Shown here in pieces: positions 43,413 to 53,977 of a DNA stretch of 64,000 nt; positions within the stretch are counted from its first letter, which is position 1, and every line of letters starts with the position of its first letter. The DNA is from Bacteroidota bacterium (GTDB lineage: Bacteria; Bacteroidota; Bacteroidia; Chitinophagales; Chitinophagaceae): NCBI GenBank assembly GCA_018266575.1, contig JAFEAE010000016.1, forward strand, positions 124,001-188,000. The letters are read 5' to 3'. Made by a program: the position numbers and the translations under genes. The notes under the pieces are model-generated. The model had not been told where the DNA came from and made no database searches. It was given only the letters and a program-made list of their open reading frames with translations.

Positions 43413-43556
43413 CGTCATTTCGAACGAAGCCATTATTATTTATAGTATAATGTTGTAGCGGCGAAGAGAGGAATCTTCCCGATGCTTTATGAGATTTCTC
43501 ACTTCGCCGTTGCAGCATAAAAAAGTATTTTCATGCTGGCTCCGTTCGAAATGACG
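43413..43556. repeat. MITE-like element with 19-bp terminal inverted repeats
   Basis: CGTCATTTCGAACGAAGCC (43413-43431) and GGCTCCGTTCGAAATGACG (43538-43556) are complementary with one mismatch. Inside, GCGGCGAAG and CTTCGCCG pair, as do AGAGGAATCT and AGATTTCTC-like sequence. The whole 144 bases can fold into a long hairpin. There is no reading frame inside. Confidence 0.7.
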
Positions 43557-43583
43557 GCAGAAATCGTAATTCGTAAATCCTAT
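43557..43583 (+). repeat. 27-bp direct repeat, copy 1
   Basis: GCAGAAATCGTAATTCGT and the following bases recur at 43763-43789 with one difference. It directly follows the MITE-like element. Confidence 0.75.
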
Positions 43584-43589
43584 TGTCAG

Positions 43590-43672
43590 AGAGCTCCACG
43601 TCGCTCAATAGAATTGTTGCAGTACAAGAGTGCGACGCAACGATGATGAAGAGAGGACTAATGTTGGCTACC
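43590..43672 (-). repeat. Dispersed intergenic repeat, best reference copy
   Basis: On the minus strand: CCTCTCTTCATCATCG, TTGCGTCGCACTCTTGTACT, GCAACAATTCTATTGAGCG in order. It shows the uninterrupted state of the copy at 3912-4018. Confidence 0.85.
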
Positions 43673-43762
43673 AAAAAAGAAAAGTAAAGAAACTAAAAAC
43701 TAAAAAAGAAATTTAGAATTTAAAGAACCGAAAACTGCGGACTGTCGACTGAAAACTATTTC

Positions 43763-43789
43763 GCAGAAATCGTAATTCGTACATCCTAT
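43763..43789 (+). repeat. 27-bp direct repeat, copy 2
   Basis: Differs from copy 1 at one base and extends into the stop codon of the di-haem oxidoreductase gene on the other strand. Confidence 0.75.
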
Positions 43790-45165
43790 AACGATTCCAA
43801 AAACTTAAGCAGTTGATTGCGTTGTGTGCTGTTGAGCTGCATGAATTGTTGTTTTGCATTTTTCGCTTCACCATCATGCCATAGAATAGCTTCTTCGAGA
43901 GAGCGTGCACGGCCATCATGCAAAAAATAAGCGGTGCCGTTTGTCTTATCCAGCAAACCGATTCCCCACAGCGGAGCGGTTCTCCATTCATTTCCGTTAG
44001 CTAAAAAATCGGGGCGATTATCAGCAAGCCCGCTGCCCATGTCATGCACTAATAAATCGGTGTATGGATGTATGCGCTGATTATTGATCTGTGGTAATGT
44101 AAGATCGATGCCTGTTTGTATCGTTGGACGATGACAACCTGAACAATTCACTTGTGTAAATAAAGTTCCACCTGCCTGCACATCTGCATCAGTAACATTT
44201 CTTCTTGCAGGTACAGCAAGTGTTTTAACATAATACACTACATAATTCAATAAGCTATCCACCAACTCCGGTTGTACATCACCGTGAACAACATCCATCT
44301 GCACTTGTCCTGCTGCACTTTCGGTTTTTTGTACATAGCTCGTTACGCCCATATCTTGTTGGTATGCTGTTGCAACCTGTAGTAATAATGTGGATGTATT
44401 TGCTTTCAATCCAAATCTTCCGAGTTCTGTTTTGCCGGTATATTCATCATATACATAATTCGCTTTGCCGGTAATGCCATCGTGGTTTGCGTCACCCGCA
44501 TCAACAAAAGAAAGAACAGTGCTTTCAGGAATTAATTCGAGCAAACCCATTCCTACTAACCGCGGCGCCAATCGTGGCGACAACATATAATCAACAGCTA
44601 TCGGCGTATATGGATTTTGTAATGTGTATGCAGGTTGTCTTAATGTTACCACTGTTCCATCCGGATAAGTCACGGGTAGATCAGTGTATGTAATATTCAT
44701 ATTTGCTTCCGGTTGTGCACCAAGCACAGCCTGGTCTTGTAACTGCGTGCCAAAACCCGGAACAGCAAGCGGGCCGCCATTTGCATCCGTTCCCTGCTGA
44801 CTGATACGAAACAACAAACCTGAATTTGAAAAACCAGCTGTAGGAATTCCTTCGCCATCATTACGGTGGCAATTCACGCAGGAAATATTATTGAATATCG
44901 GGCCGAGGCCTGTAAATATTGGTGATGGCGGTGCTACAAATGTTTGGGCAAATGTCTGGTCGCCGAGATCATGCACACGTTGGTCGCGGGCACTTAATCC
45001 TGATACTGCATTGGAAAATGCATTTGATGTTGCATCAAAAACAGTTGCAGCTCCTCCGCTTAAACGTTCATCATATCCGCTTTCAGAAAATGCTGTTGAT
45101 TTGTTGCACATGCTGAATGCTGCAATAAAAACGGTAAGCGATAGGATGATATAGTATTTCTTCAT
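43786..45165 (-). CDS. Di-haem oxidoreductase (DHOR/DUF1111 family) lipoprotein
   Basis: A 459-residue exported c-type cytochrome. The N-terminus has a lipobox-like AFSMC (about Cys19). Two haem-binding motifs are seen: SCVNCHRNDGEG (about 97-108) and VNCSGCHRP (about 337-345). HDLGDQTF, SPRLAPRLVGMGLLELIPE and FLHDGRARSLEEAILWHDGE are typical of the family annotated as thiol oxidoreductase or di-haem peroxidase-like. It is the last gene of an operon with imelysin, Rieske and porin genes, so a redox step in iron or haem uptake is likely. Confidence 0.9.
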   Translation of the reverse strand: MKKYYIILSLTVFIAAFSMCNKSTAFSESGYDERLSGGAATVFDATSNAFSNAVSGLSARDQRVHDLGDQTFAQTFVAPPSPIFTGLGPIFNNISCVNCHRNDGEGIPTAGFSNSGLLFRISQQGTDANGGPLAVPGFGTQLQDQAVLGAQPEANMNITYTDLPVTYPDGTVVTLRQPAYTLQNPYTPIAVDYMLSPRLAPRLVGMGLLELIPESTVLSFVDAGDANHDGITGKANYVYDEYTGKTELGRFGLKANTSTLLLQVATAYQQDMGVTSYVQKTESAAGQVQMDVVHGDVQPELVDSLLNYVVYYVKTLAVPARRNVTDADVQAGGTLFTQVNCSGCHRPTIQTGIDLTLPQINNQRIHPYTDLLVHDMGSGLADNRPDFLANGNEWRTAPLWGIGLLDKTNGTAYFLHDGRARSLEEAILWHDGEAKNAKQQFMQLNSTQRNQLLKFLESL

Positions 45166-45187
45166 AAAAGTTTAGATCCTTATTATG

Positions 45188-45277
45188 TCCGAAAGACGGG
45201 AAGTCAGAAAGACCGAAAGAATTATGCAATTATCTCGGTGACTCTTTCGGACTTTCCGACTTCCTGACTTTCCGTCT
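45188..45277. repeat. 8-mer hairpin inside the iron operon
   Basis: CGAAAGACGGGAAGTCAGAA on the left is complementary with mismatches to the right arm with CTTTCGGA, CTTTCCGA, CTTCCTGA, CTTTCCGT. It lies between the imelysin and di-haem genes and could lower expression of the latter. Confidence 0.65.
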
Positions 45278-45298
45278 TAATCTTCAATTAACCATTGA

Positions 45299-46372
45299 CT
45301 AATCCTGCACATATTGTGTAACAAAATTCTTCAGGTCATTGTCCAGCAAATCTTTCAGGTTGCTTAATTGCGTCATTACAGCCTGCACTTGCGTACGCTG
45401 CGTGTAAATGGCAACTTCGTATCTCACGGTAATATTGCTGAATGAATTTACTGCTGCTGTGATCTGCGCCTGTATCTGGTTGTCGAGGTTTTTATTTTTG
45501 GATGCAACGAGGTCTTTGATTCCCGTGCCTCCATTTAAACCCAGGTACACATTTTGCAAACCGACGATATTATCTTTAAAATCACTTAATGTATTTCCGG
45601 AATACGGAGATTCAGTAATCGTGGAATCTTTATTGATAAAAGGTTCATACATTTTTTCCGAACCCACTTCATTACAGATATCACTCATCGCTCCGACTAT
45701 GGCAAGAAACAAATCCTGGCGTTTCGGGAATTTTGTACTTCCGCTTCCCGCTGTTAATACTTGTTGAATATAATTTGTAGGAGCAGATGTCCAGCTTTGA
45801 TAAAGAGGTTGTATGTTATTATACAAGAGATCACCAGACAAACTCGAAGCATACGTCAGCAAACGCGGGGTCAGTTCTGCTGCTGTTCGTCCGTCACCGT
45901 GGCCGAAGATGATATACTCCAGCGGATGGTATCCCCGCAGTGATTGCGCGAGGTTGGAAACATCGGATGTTGTTAAGTTGTTGCTACTTGCCAAAAGCGA
46001 ATCGAGTTGTGTGTAATCGGTTGGCCATGTATCTGTGTTGGGATCGTAATCGTTATCTTCAACAGGCCCGAATAAAAATCCTTCACACTGTTCCCATGCA
46101 TGCCTTGTGTTTTTCCAGGCCGTTTGCGCCGCAAGCAAATTTGCATCTGTAGGGCTTGAGCTCAATGTAATGATAGCGCCATTCAAGGAAACTGCAGCGT
46201 TGGTTAAACCGCTGTACTGTGGAATTGCAGTATTATTTGCGAAATCTTTTATAACAGTTTCTTCTGTTGTTGTAGTGTTACCTGTAGAAATAGAATTCGA
46301 TGCTTTATTACATGCAAATACTAAAAAAAATAAAGCAGCTATTAATACAATCCTAAAAAGATTTTTATTCAT
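45299..46372 (-). CDS. Imelysin family lipoprotein
   Basis: A 357-residue lipoprotein with lipobox VFAC (about Cys21). The two four-helix repeats of the imelysin/M75 fold are indicated by WKNTRHAWEQCEGFLFGPV and the GxHxxE-type motif RGYHPLEYIIFG (about 145-156). Imelysins (IrpA, EfeO-like) bind iron and are periplasmic or surface parts of iron uptake; protease activity is doubtful. It is preceded 3 bases upstream by the Rieske gene and followed by the di-haem oxidoreductase gene on the same strand. Confidence 0.92.
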   Translation of the reverse strand: MNKNLFRIVLIAALFFLVFACNKASNSISTGNTTTTEETVIKDFANNTAIPQYSGLTNAAVSLNGAIITLSSSPTDANLLAAQTAWKNTRHAWEQCEGFLFGPVEDNDYDPNTDTWPTDYTQLDSLLASSNNLTTSDVSNLAQSLRGYHPLEYIIFGHGDGRTAAELTPRLLTYASSLSGDLLYNNIQPLYQSWTSAPTNYIQQVLTAGSGSTKFPKRQDLFLAIVGAMSDICNEVGSEKMYEPFINKDSTITESPYSGNTLSDFKDNIVGLQNVYLGLNGGTGIKDLVASKNKNLDNQIQAQITAAVNSFSNITVRYEVAIYTQRTQVQAVMTQLSNLKDLLDNDLKNFVTQYVQD

Positions 46373-46375
46373 AGC

Positions 46376-46807
46376 TCATGATTTAAGTTGAATGGAAAGT
46401 TTGTCCTGGTTGACCGTAACAGGATAATGTTTGAGCGGTTTTTCAGCCGGGCCTTTAGTTACATCACCATCTTTATTAAACTGGCTTCCATGCAGACTGC
46501 ACGTGTATCCATTGCCGTTAGGAACAAGCTGATTCGACTGGTGGGTACATTGAAGCAGCAATGCTTCATAGGAATTATCTGCTTTTTTCTGCACAGCGAT
46601 ATCATAATACCATCCGTTCGGGCGAACGAACTGCAATGACGATTGGGCAAATTCTGTCAAAGGGATTTCAACATGGTTGTTGACAATCTCTGTTTTGAAA
46701 ACATGATATGCTGCCGGGCTGCATGCAGCCAGTTCGGAAAATAAATATCCTGAAGCCGCAAGCATGCAGAGGTTACATGATGATTTTAAGAATTTTCTTC
46801 GTTGCAT
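46376..46807 (-). CDS. Rieske 2Fe-2S protein, exported
   Basis: A 143-residue protein. The N-terminus (MQRRKFLKSSCNLCMLAASG) has an RRKFLK stretch like a Tat signal, suitable for export of a folded iron-sulfur protein. The Rieske motifs are LLQCTHQSN (Cys-x-His, about 93-101) and GYTCSLHGSQF (Cys-x2-His, about 112-122). It has no cytochrome bc1 context. Its stop is 3 bases from the imelysin start, so the two are translated together. It probably passes electrons to the di-haem oxidoreductase. Confidence 0.93.
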   Translation of the reverse strand: MQRRKFLKSSCNLCMLAASGYLFSELAACSPAAYHVFKTEIVNNHVEIPLTEFAQSSLQFVRPNGWYYDIAVQKKADNSYEALLLQCTHQSNQLVPNGNGYTCSLHGSQFNKDGDVTKGPAEKPLKHYPVTVNQDKLSIQLKS

Positions 46808-46813
46808 TTTGTT

Positions 46814-46917
46814 AAGTATGAAGTATGAGTTATGAACTATGAGGTTTAGAATTATTTATGGTGTTGAATTCATTACAGTTTTCAAACTTTATAATTCATA
46901 CTTCATAGTCCATACTT
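46814..46917. repeat. 7-mer hairpin between porin and Rieske genes
   Basis: AGTATGA, AGTATGA, GTTATGA and ACTATGA at 46814-46845 pair with a right arm containing ATACTTC and ATAGTCC. The right arm reaches the porin stop. Confidence 0.65.
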
Positions 46918-48154
46918 AAAATGAATATCCCACTCCAATATTTAAAAACTGGTTGTTTTGATTATAAGGCAAAGCATTGGGCGGCGGATTTATCACAAGC
47001 GCCGGGTTTTGCTGGCCGGTGTGCAACAAACGCACATCAACTTTTATAACTATATTCGGAATTGGCAGATAACCAAAGCCTGCAATAATGTGTGTTTGTT
47101 TTTCCGTACCATCATAAATTGCTTTTGGCGGAGTTGGTATCGATGCATTCAGGTTTAGCATTTCCAGTCGTGCAAACGTGATCAGTTGCGCTTTCTTTTG
47201 TCGTTGGTATAACCAATCGTAGCCCAATTCTGCATAACCACCATACATGCCGCTTGCAAGATTTTTTGCATACGCTGCATTGATCTTATCTGCTTCGGGG
47301 TAACTGATATATGCAAAAAGTGCTTTCGCCGAAATTCCGTTTTTTGCAAATTGTACATCTGCCTCACCTAAGTAAATCGGTGTACCGAATGCTCCGCTAT
47401 TCAATCCTAAACTATCCGCTGCACGTGGGCTCAATCCAACAGTTCCGCCCATATAACCAGATACCTGGAACTTAAATTCTTTCCATAAATATTGTAATGA
47501 TGCAGTAACAGCCAGATTGTTTGCGAATGCACTGCTGCCTTCTGCCCTGCCACTTCTTATGCCATCACCATGTTCGAAATTTGCGCTGTTCAATCCATTC
47601 ACCAATGCCACAGAATAATTTAATGGCAACCTGTTTGCAGAGCCGTAAAAACCGATTCCCAGTTCACGCCATGTAGCAGGAATAACCAATTGCTCAACGA
47701 TCGGTCGTTCTACCCCATTAAAATTTGACGGAAGATGGTTCTCATTTAAAATACCAATTCTTGGTACAAACAAACCAGCAACTATATATTGTTTGGGATT
47801 TAAATTGAATTTCAGGAACGCTTGCTCCATGGAAATTTCACCAGTGCCGCTTTCGCCTGCTGCTACTTTTGCATTCTCCAGCTCCAGTTCAGAAAAGAAA
47901 GAAATTTTTTGGTTGAACTGGTGCCCTACAAAAAGCACAGCACGCTCTAATGTAACTGTTGATACATGCTGGTCAATATCCCTCTGGTAAAAAGCGCTTC
48001 CGTAACCCGAAATAACCGTTTTGCTTGAATTCAATCCGCTGTTAAGCGAATCTTCATTGGTCATTATCAATAACTGGGCTGGTGTGCGTTGTTGTGCGAT
48101 CAAAGCACTATTAAACAAAATAATTGCAGTTAGTAAACCTAAGAAAAATTTCAT
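46916..48154 (-). CDS. Outer membrane porin-like protein
   Basis: A 412-residue exported protein with a signal peptide (KFFLGLLTAIILFNSALIAQ). The rest is beta-barrel-like, with short polar turns and strands such as QKISFFSELELENAKV, QYIVAGLFVPRIGIL and YNQNNQFLNIGVGYSF ending in phenylalanine, as in outer membrane proteins. VPRIGILNENH and the overall length resemble phosphate-selective porin-type (OprP/OprO) proteins. As the first gene of the imelysin operon it may admit the substrate across the outer membrane. It has no TonB box. Confidence 0.82.
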   Translation of the reverse strand: MKFFLGLLTAIILFNSALIAQQRTPAQLLIMTNEDSLNSGLNSSKTVISGYGSAFYQRDIDQHVSTVTLERAVLFVGHQFNQKISFFSELELENAKVAAGESGTGEISMEQAFLKFNLNPKQYIVAGLFVPRIGILNENHLPSNFNGVERPIVEQLVIPATWRELGIGFYGSANRLPLNYSVALVNGLNSANFEHGDGIRSGRAEGSSAFANNLAVTASLQYLWKEFKFQVSGYMGGTVGLSPRAADSLGLNSGAFGTPIYLGEADVQFAKNGISAKALFAYISYPEADKINAAYAKNLASGMYGGYAELGYDWLYQRQKKAQLITFARLEMLNLNASIPTPPKAIYDGTEKQTHIIAGFGYLPIPNIVIKVDVRLLHTGQQNPALVINPPPNALPYNQNNQFLNIGVGYSF

Positions 48155-48196
48155 GCTGCAAATGTCAATTACTGTAAATTTTTTCGTTTACGCTAT

Positions 48197-48207
48197 CCGT
48201 AAAACGG
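48197..48207. promoter_or_regulatory. CCGTAAAACGG palindrome in the divergent porin/lipoprotein promoter region
   Basis: It has the same CCGTWWWACGG core as the pair upstream of the ECF sigma gene (12442-12497) and lies between the divergent porin and monohaem lipoprotein starts. Confidence 0.4.
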
Positions 48208-48271
48208 TTTACATAATCAGGAAAAACAACCATGAAAAAAGTGCGTAACTTCCTTGTTCAAAAAAAATTTT

Positions 48272-48736
48272 ATGAAAACTGTAATTTGTTTTCTGTGCCT
48301 GCTGATAATTATATTAAGCATTAGTTGCAAAGAAGAAACTACTACGGACAACAAACAAGCGCAGATTGATTCGTTGAAAACAATAATCAGCCAATTAAAA
48401 CCGGGGTTAGGAGAATTTATGTTGCAGATAAGATATCATCATGATTCGCTTGGAAAAGCGATATTGAATAAAGATTATGAAAGGGCTGCTTATGAAACGG
48501 ATGAACTAAAAGAAACTGCAGAAAAGATCAATCAATTAAATATTACAAATGATAAATTGCAAAAACCATTTGCATTGTTCTACGAAAAATATTTGCAATC
48601 TCCGTTAACGAGTCTTGCTGATGCTGCAGCAAAAAAAGATGATGCATCTCTCAAAAATAATTTCACTGCATTAACCAACAACTGCAACAGTTGCCATCAT
48701 GAAAATAATATGGCGTTTATGAAGATTGGTCAATAG
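48272..48736 (+). CDS. Monohaem c-type cytochrome lipoprotein
   Basis: A 154-residue lipoprotein with a lipobox (SISC, acylated Cys near 19). The rest is helical and ends in NNCNSCHHENN (about 137-147), a CxxCH haem site near the C-terminus, as in cytochrome c'-like helical proteins. I chose the ATG at 48272. It is divergent from the porin-led iron operon and shares its promoter region. An electron-transfer partner role is likely. The stop codon lies in the first unit of a 7-mer hairpin. Confidence 0.8.
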   Translation: MKTVICFLCLLIIILSISCKEETTTDNKQAQIDSLKTIISQLKPGLGEFMLQIRYHHDSLGKAILNKDYERAAYETDELKETAEKINQLNITNDKLQKPFALFYEKYLQSPLTSLADAAAKKDDASLKNNFTALTNNCNSCHHENNMAFMKIGQ

Positions 48737-48835
48737 TCAATGGTCAATAGTGAATTGTGAATGTGTTTTTTTCTTAAAAACAACTGTTATTGTACCACAA
48801 CGAGCATTCACCATTGGCTATTGACCATTCACTAA
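48727..48835. terminator. 7-mer hairpin between convergent genes
   Basis: GTCAATA, GTCAATG, GTCAATA, GTGAATT, GTGAATG on the left pair with CATTCAC, CATTGGC, TATTGAC, CATTCAC on the right. It provides the stop codon of the lipoprotein gene on one side and reaches the stop of the AraC gene on the other. Confidence 0.8.
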
Positions 48836-49773
48836 TGGAACAACAATTCACAAGGCTTCAGCCCGGTGTGTTTTTTAAACGCTGTAGAAAAATGAGAGAT
48901 AGAAGAATAACCGAGCATCACGGAAACATCTGTTACGCTTAACGCTTTTTCATACAATAAATAACGGGCATGTTCCATGCGCTGGCTCTGGTAGAAATCA
49001 AAGATGGTTGTACCGAACATTTCTTTGAAACCTTTTTTCAGGTAACATTCGTTGATCGCTACTTTGCGGCTTAATTCTTTTATGGTAAGCGGTTCGCCGA
49101 TATGCTGCAATAAAATTTCGCGTGCCTTTACAATTTTCTCGCGGTCAGCTTCATTAGCGAGAAATTTACACTGGAAAGTTTCTACTTCTTTTTCACCCAA
49201 CATACATTCAAGGCTATATAACAAAAGCATCTGCGTTTGTGCGTTGATGTAAATATTTTCCATGCTGCCGGTGTACGTATGGTTAAGAAATGCTTCCAAC
49301 ACCATACGTGTTCTTCCGCACAGAGATAATATTTTTGAAAAAGAAGAAGGATGTTTGAAATTCAGGATTTCTTCCGAAACCGTAGTGTTAGATCGTATTT
49401 GCTTTACAAACTGAGAAAGATGAACAGCCGAAAAACGGAAACTTAAAATATCAACACTTTCCGTTCTTTCAGCACAACCCCGTGATGCGTTCATTTTGCA
49501 TTGGTCGCACTCCATATCTTTCTGTTTGCAGTACACATTTCCTGCAACACAGAAGCGCAGTTCCAGGTAATTTTCTTTCGGCTCTTCTTTTTTATAATGA
49601 TACACCATCATGCCCAGGTCATCAAAACTCCATTGCGGATGTTTGCTATAACGTTTTATAACATATTGAACAGAGCCGGGGATCTGCCTTTCCTTTTCCT
49701 GTAATAAAACCAATTCATCCTGCATTACAGGCTGCTTATGCGCTAACGTCAGTATATCCGGCGGTTGTATCAT
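48832..49773 (-). CDS. AraC-family transcriptional regulator, PchR-like
   Basis: A 313-residue regulator. The C-terminal AraC domain (about 210-313) has two helix-turn-helices: LTIKELSRKVAINECYLKKG and SVTDVSVMLGYSSISHFSTA. The N-terminal part has CKQKDMECDQCKMNASRGC (about 79-97), a cysteine cluster that may bind metal or a redox ligand. The overall pattern resembles PchR-type regulators of iron uptake. I chose the ATG at 49773. It lies next to the imelysin block and is the best candidate for its control. Confidence 0.9.
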   Translation of the reverse strand: MIQPPDILTLAHKQPVMQDELVLLQEKERQIPGSVQYVIKRYSKHPQWSFDDLGMMVYHYKKEEPKENYLELRFCVAGNVYCKQKDMECDQCKMNASRGCAERTESVDILSFRFSAVHLSQFVKQIRSNTTVSEEILNFKHPSSFSKILSLCGRTRMVLEAFLNHTYTGSMENIYINAQTQMLLLYSLECMLGEKEVETFQCKFLANEADREKIVKAREILLQHIGEPLTIKELSRKVAINECYLKKGFKEMFGTTIFDFYQSQRMEHARYLLYEKALSVTDVSVMLGYSSISHFSTAFKKHTGLKPCELLFH

Positions 49774-49854
49774 AAATCGAGCGGCAAATTTACATGCTAA
49801 AAACCAATAAAACGGCATATGGTTTACCTAAGGTTACCTGTGGATTATTTATGA

Positions 49855-51966
<2,112 letters not shown>

Positions 51967-52075
51967 AAAGATTGTGAATAGCTGAATTGACGTGTATTCC
52001 GGGCAATTGGCAATATTTAGCTACCTTCGGCACGAAATTTTCAATAATACTACTAACCGATAAAAATTTTTAATT

Positions 52076-52279
52076 ATGTCAACAGTAACGCTTACCGCTT
52101 ACAATGTAAAAACGAAAGAAAAAAATGTTCCTATCCTTGATGCAGTAATTACAAAAACAGCAAAAGGCGCATATATGGCGCAGGGAAATGATGGCAAAGG
52201 AAACAAACTCACTACATTATTAGGCGAAGAAAAAGCATTGGCTGCTATTAAAGCAGGCATTGCAAAACAAGGATGGTAA
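52076..52279 (+). CDS. Small conserved hypothetical protein
   Basis: A 67-residue soluble protein with no membrane segment. It begins STVTLTAYNVKTKEK and ends in EKALAAIKAGIAKQGW, with a basic, short beta-rich middle. It has a good ATG, its own terminator (52301-52332) and no overlap with other genes, so it is a real gene. I do not recognise a function. It follows gyrB by 109 bases and may be transcribed separately. Confidence 0.7.
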   Translation: MSTVTLTAYNVKTKEKNVPILDAVITKTAKGAYMAQGNDGKGNKLTTLLGEEKALAAIKAGIAKQGW

Positions 52280-52300
52280 GAAAATATTACTCTAAAAATC

Positions 52301-52332
52301 AAGCCCTTGATCTTTATTCAGGGGCTTTTTTA
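52301..52332 (+). terminator. Intrinsic terminator after the 67-residue gene
   Basis: AAGCCCTTGA pairs with TCAGGGGCTT (one G-T pair), followed by TTTTT. Loop TCTTTAT. Confidence 0.88.
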
Positions 52333-52363
52333 TTGCACGTTGAAGCTATTTCATTATTAAAAC

Positions 52364-53977
52364 CTAATAGTCTATATTTTTTTTCTTTTTTTTATTATAA
52401 AGAAAAGGTCTTCCATAATTACTCTCATTAGCATTTATAGAACTATCATTAACGATACGATATATTGAATTTGCTGGCAAATTCCTAAAAGAAATATTTT
52501 TTTTATTACTATCATATTTAAGTGAACTCCCTGCATCAATCCAATTTAAACCATTCCAATATACAATGTGACAAGTGGCGCCCTGAGCAATCCAATTAAT
52601 TCTTTTAGTATCAAAAGTCATTTCAATTTTATGATCACTGTAAGGAACAAAGAATTGTTTTGTGCCGTCTGCATTAAGGAGAAAACAATCACTGACAGGT
52701 ATTATTGTTTTATTAGTAGAATATAAAGGTGCATATAAAACATCAGTTGCCATTGCTTTGAAATTCGCTTTCCCATTTTGAATTTCAGCGCTTTGAATTA
52801 TTTTCCATGCTTTCCCATTCAATACTCCAAGAAATGCATAATTTAATTTAGCTGGAGTGTTTGTTATATCAATAGAAACGTTCGAAGTGTTTAGATATTC
52901 TGATGTAATATCAACAACTTCAAAATCTTCTAAATCTGAAGAAAGCAATCGTTCGTTATAAATAGAATCGGCTCCACGGTTGTTTTGTTTGTCAAATTTT
53001 CTTCTGTATGCTTTTGCCAAATGCGCCCCTTTAAATGGTAGTGAATCCTCAATTGGGTTATCATATGCAGAGTTAAAAGGAATAAATTTATTATGGTAAA
53101 ATAAACTTAACCACGAATGACCTCCATAATTACTATTAGCCCAATACGGTGTAAATTCAGAGGCTATAGGAACACCAACAGCACGCATTATATAAGCGGC
53201 AACCATATTAAGATCAGCACATCTGCCTCCGTGAAATTTTGAAACCTGGGTAAAGTTTAAAGCACCAGGAAAAAATGACATTTCTTTATGCCTATATGAA
53301 TAGGCCTTTTTTAAACTGTCATTAATAATCGTACAAAGGTTTAATAAATCGGATGAACTTTTCATTTTCTCTTTGACCCAAGTGATATTATCTTCATAAC
53401 ATTTCTTTCTCCACAATTGCAATGGTTCATTTTCTATCCGATATGGTAATACTAATTCGCAAAACTCATTAAAATTTAAATTCTTTGACCACGGCAGTTT
53501 CCATGCTTCAAACGCATAGTCGATATTCTCAATAATCGTTGCTGAACTTATAGTCTTAATATCCAATCGAAATCCCTTATTCACATAAAAAAGAAGGCCT
53601 CGAATCCTTATTTCATAATCTTCTATAAATTTTTTGATATGAGAATAATCTACAGTGAACGGCTCAAAATCAACTTTCTTTTCGTTTTTATCAATCAGTT
53701 CAAATTTGTAAAAACCTTTTTCACCCATATTATTAATGAGAAAAATAGCAGCTTTTAATTTCAATGGCTCATTTTTATAATGTTCAATAACATTTATTAA
53801 TTCCTGACCATTTGTTTCTGCCAACTTTAATGCATTATTAATTTGCGTCAGGGATGTATCAATACTCGATCTTTGTGAGCAAGAAATAGTAAAACTGATA
53901 ATGATACCCATGAATATTATGACACCCCCTATTTGTATAATACTTTTCATAATATTTAAACGATTTGCTGAAGTCAT
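52364..53977 (-). CDS. Transglutaminase-like lipoprotein
   Basis: A 537-residue protein. Near the N-terminus a hydrophobic segment ends in FTISC, a likely lipobox. The transglutaminase core is in the middle: HGGRCADLNMVAAYIMRAVG (cysteine, about 260) and YGGHSWLSLFY (histidine, about 290), then NSAYDNP. The C-terminal part (about 370-520) looks beta-rich. In Bacteroidota such proteins act on the surface as peptidases or cross-linkers of unknown substrate. Its ATG overlaps the stop of the upstream polymerase-like gene (ATGA), so the two are translationally coupled. An internal start at 53950 is possible. The gene is AT-rich. Confidence 0.8.
   Translation of the reverse strand: MTSANRLNIMKSIIQIGGVIIFMGIIISFTISCSQRSSIDTSLTQINNALKLAETNGQELINVIEHYKNEPLKLKAAIFLINNMGEKGFYKFELIDKNEKKVDFEPFTVDYSHIKKFIEDYEIRIRGLLFYVNKGFRLDIKTISSATIIENIDYAFEAWKLPWSKNLNFNEFCELVLPYRIENEPLQLWRKKCYEDNITWVKEKMKSSSDLLNLCTIINDSLKKAYSYRHKEMSFFPGALNFTQVSKFHGGRCADLNMVAAYIMRAVGVPIASEFTPYWANSNYGGHSWLSLFYHNKFIPFNSAYDNPIEDSLPFKGAHLAKAYRRKFDKQNNRGADSIYNERLLSSDLEDFEVVDITSEYLNTSNVSIDITNTPAKLNYAFLGVLNGKAWKIIQSAEIQNGKANFKAMATDVLYAPLYSTNKTIIPVSDCFLLNADGTKQFFVPYSDHKIEMTFDTKRINWIAQGATCHIVYWNGLNWIDAGSSLKYDSNKKNISFRNLPANSIYRIVNDSSINANESNYGRPFLYNKKKKKNIDY

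Larger units (their letters stand above)
43230..43785. other. Repeat-packed intergenic region
   Basis: This 556-base gap contains two copies of the dispersed family in opposite orientation (43261-43348 and 43590-43672), a terminal-inverted-repeat element between them (43413-43556), and a 27-base direct repeat (43557-43583 and 43763-43789). No coding potential is seen. Confidence 0.7.

Noticed and set aside
43230..43785. tRNA or small RNA gene in the long gap
   Set aside because: GTTCGAA-like words occur only inside the inverted-repeat element; no cloverleaf or CCA end could be formed.
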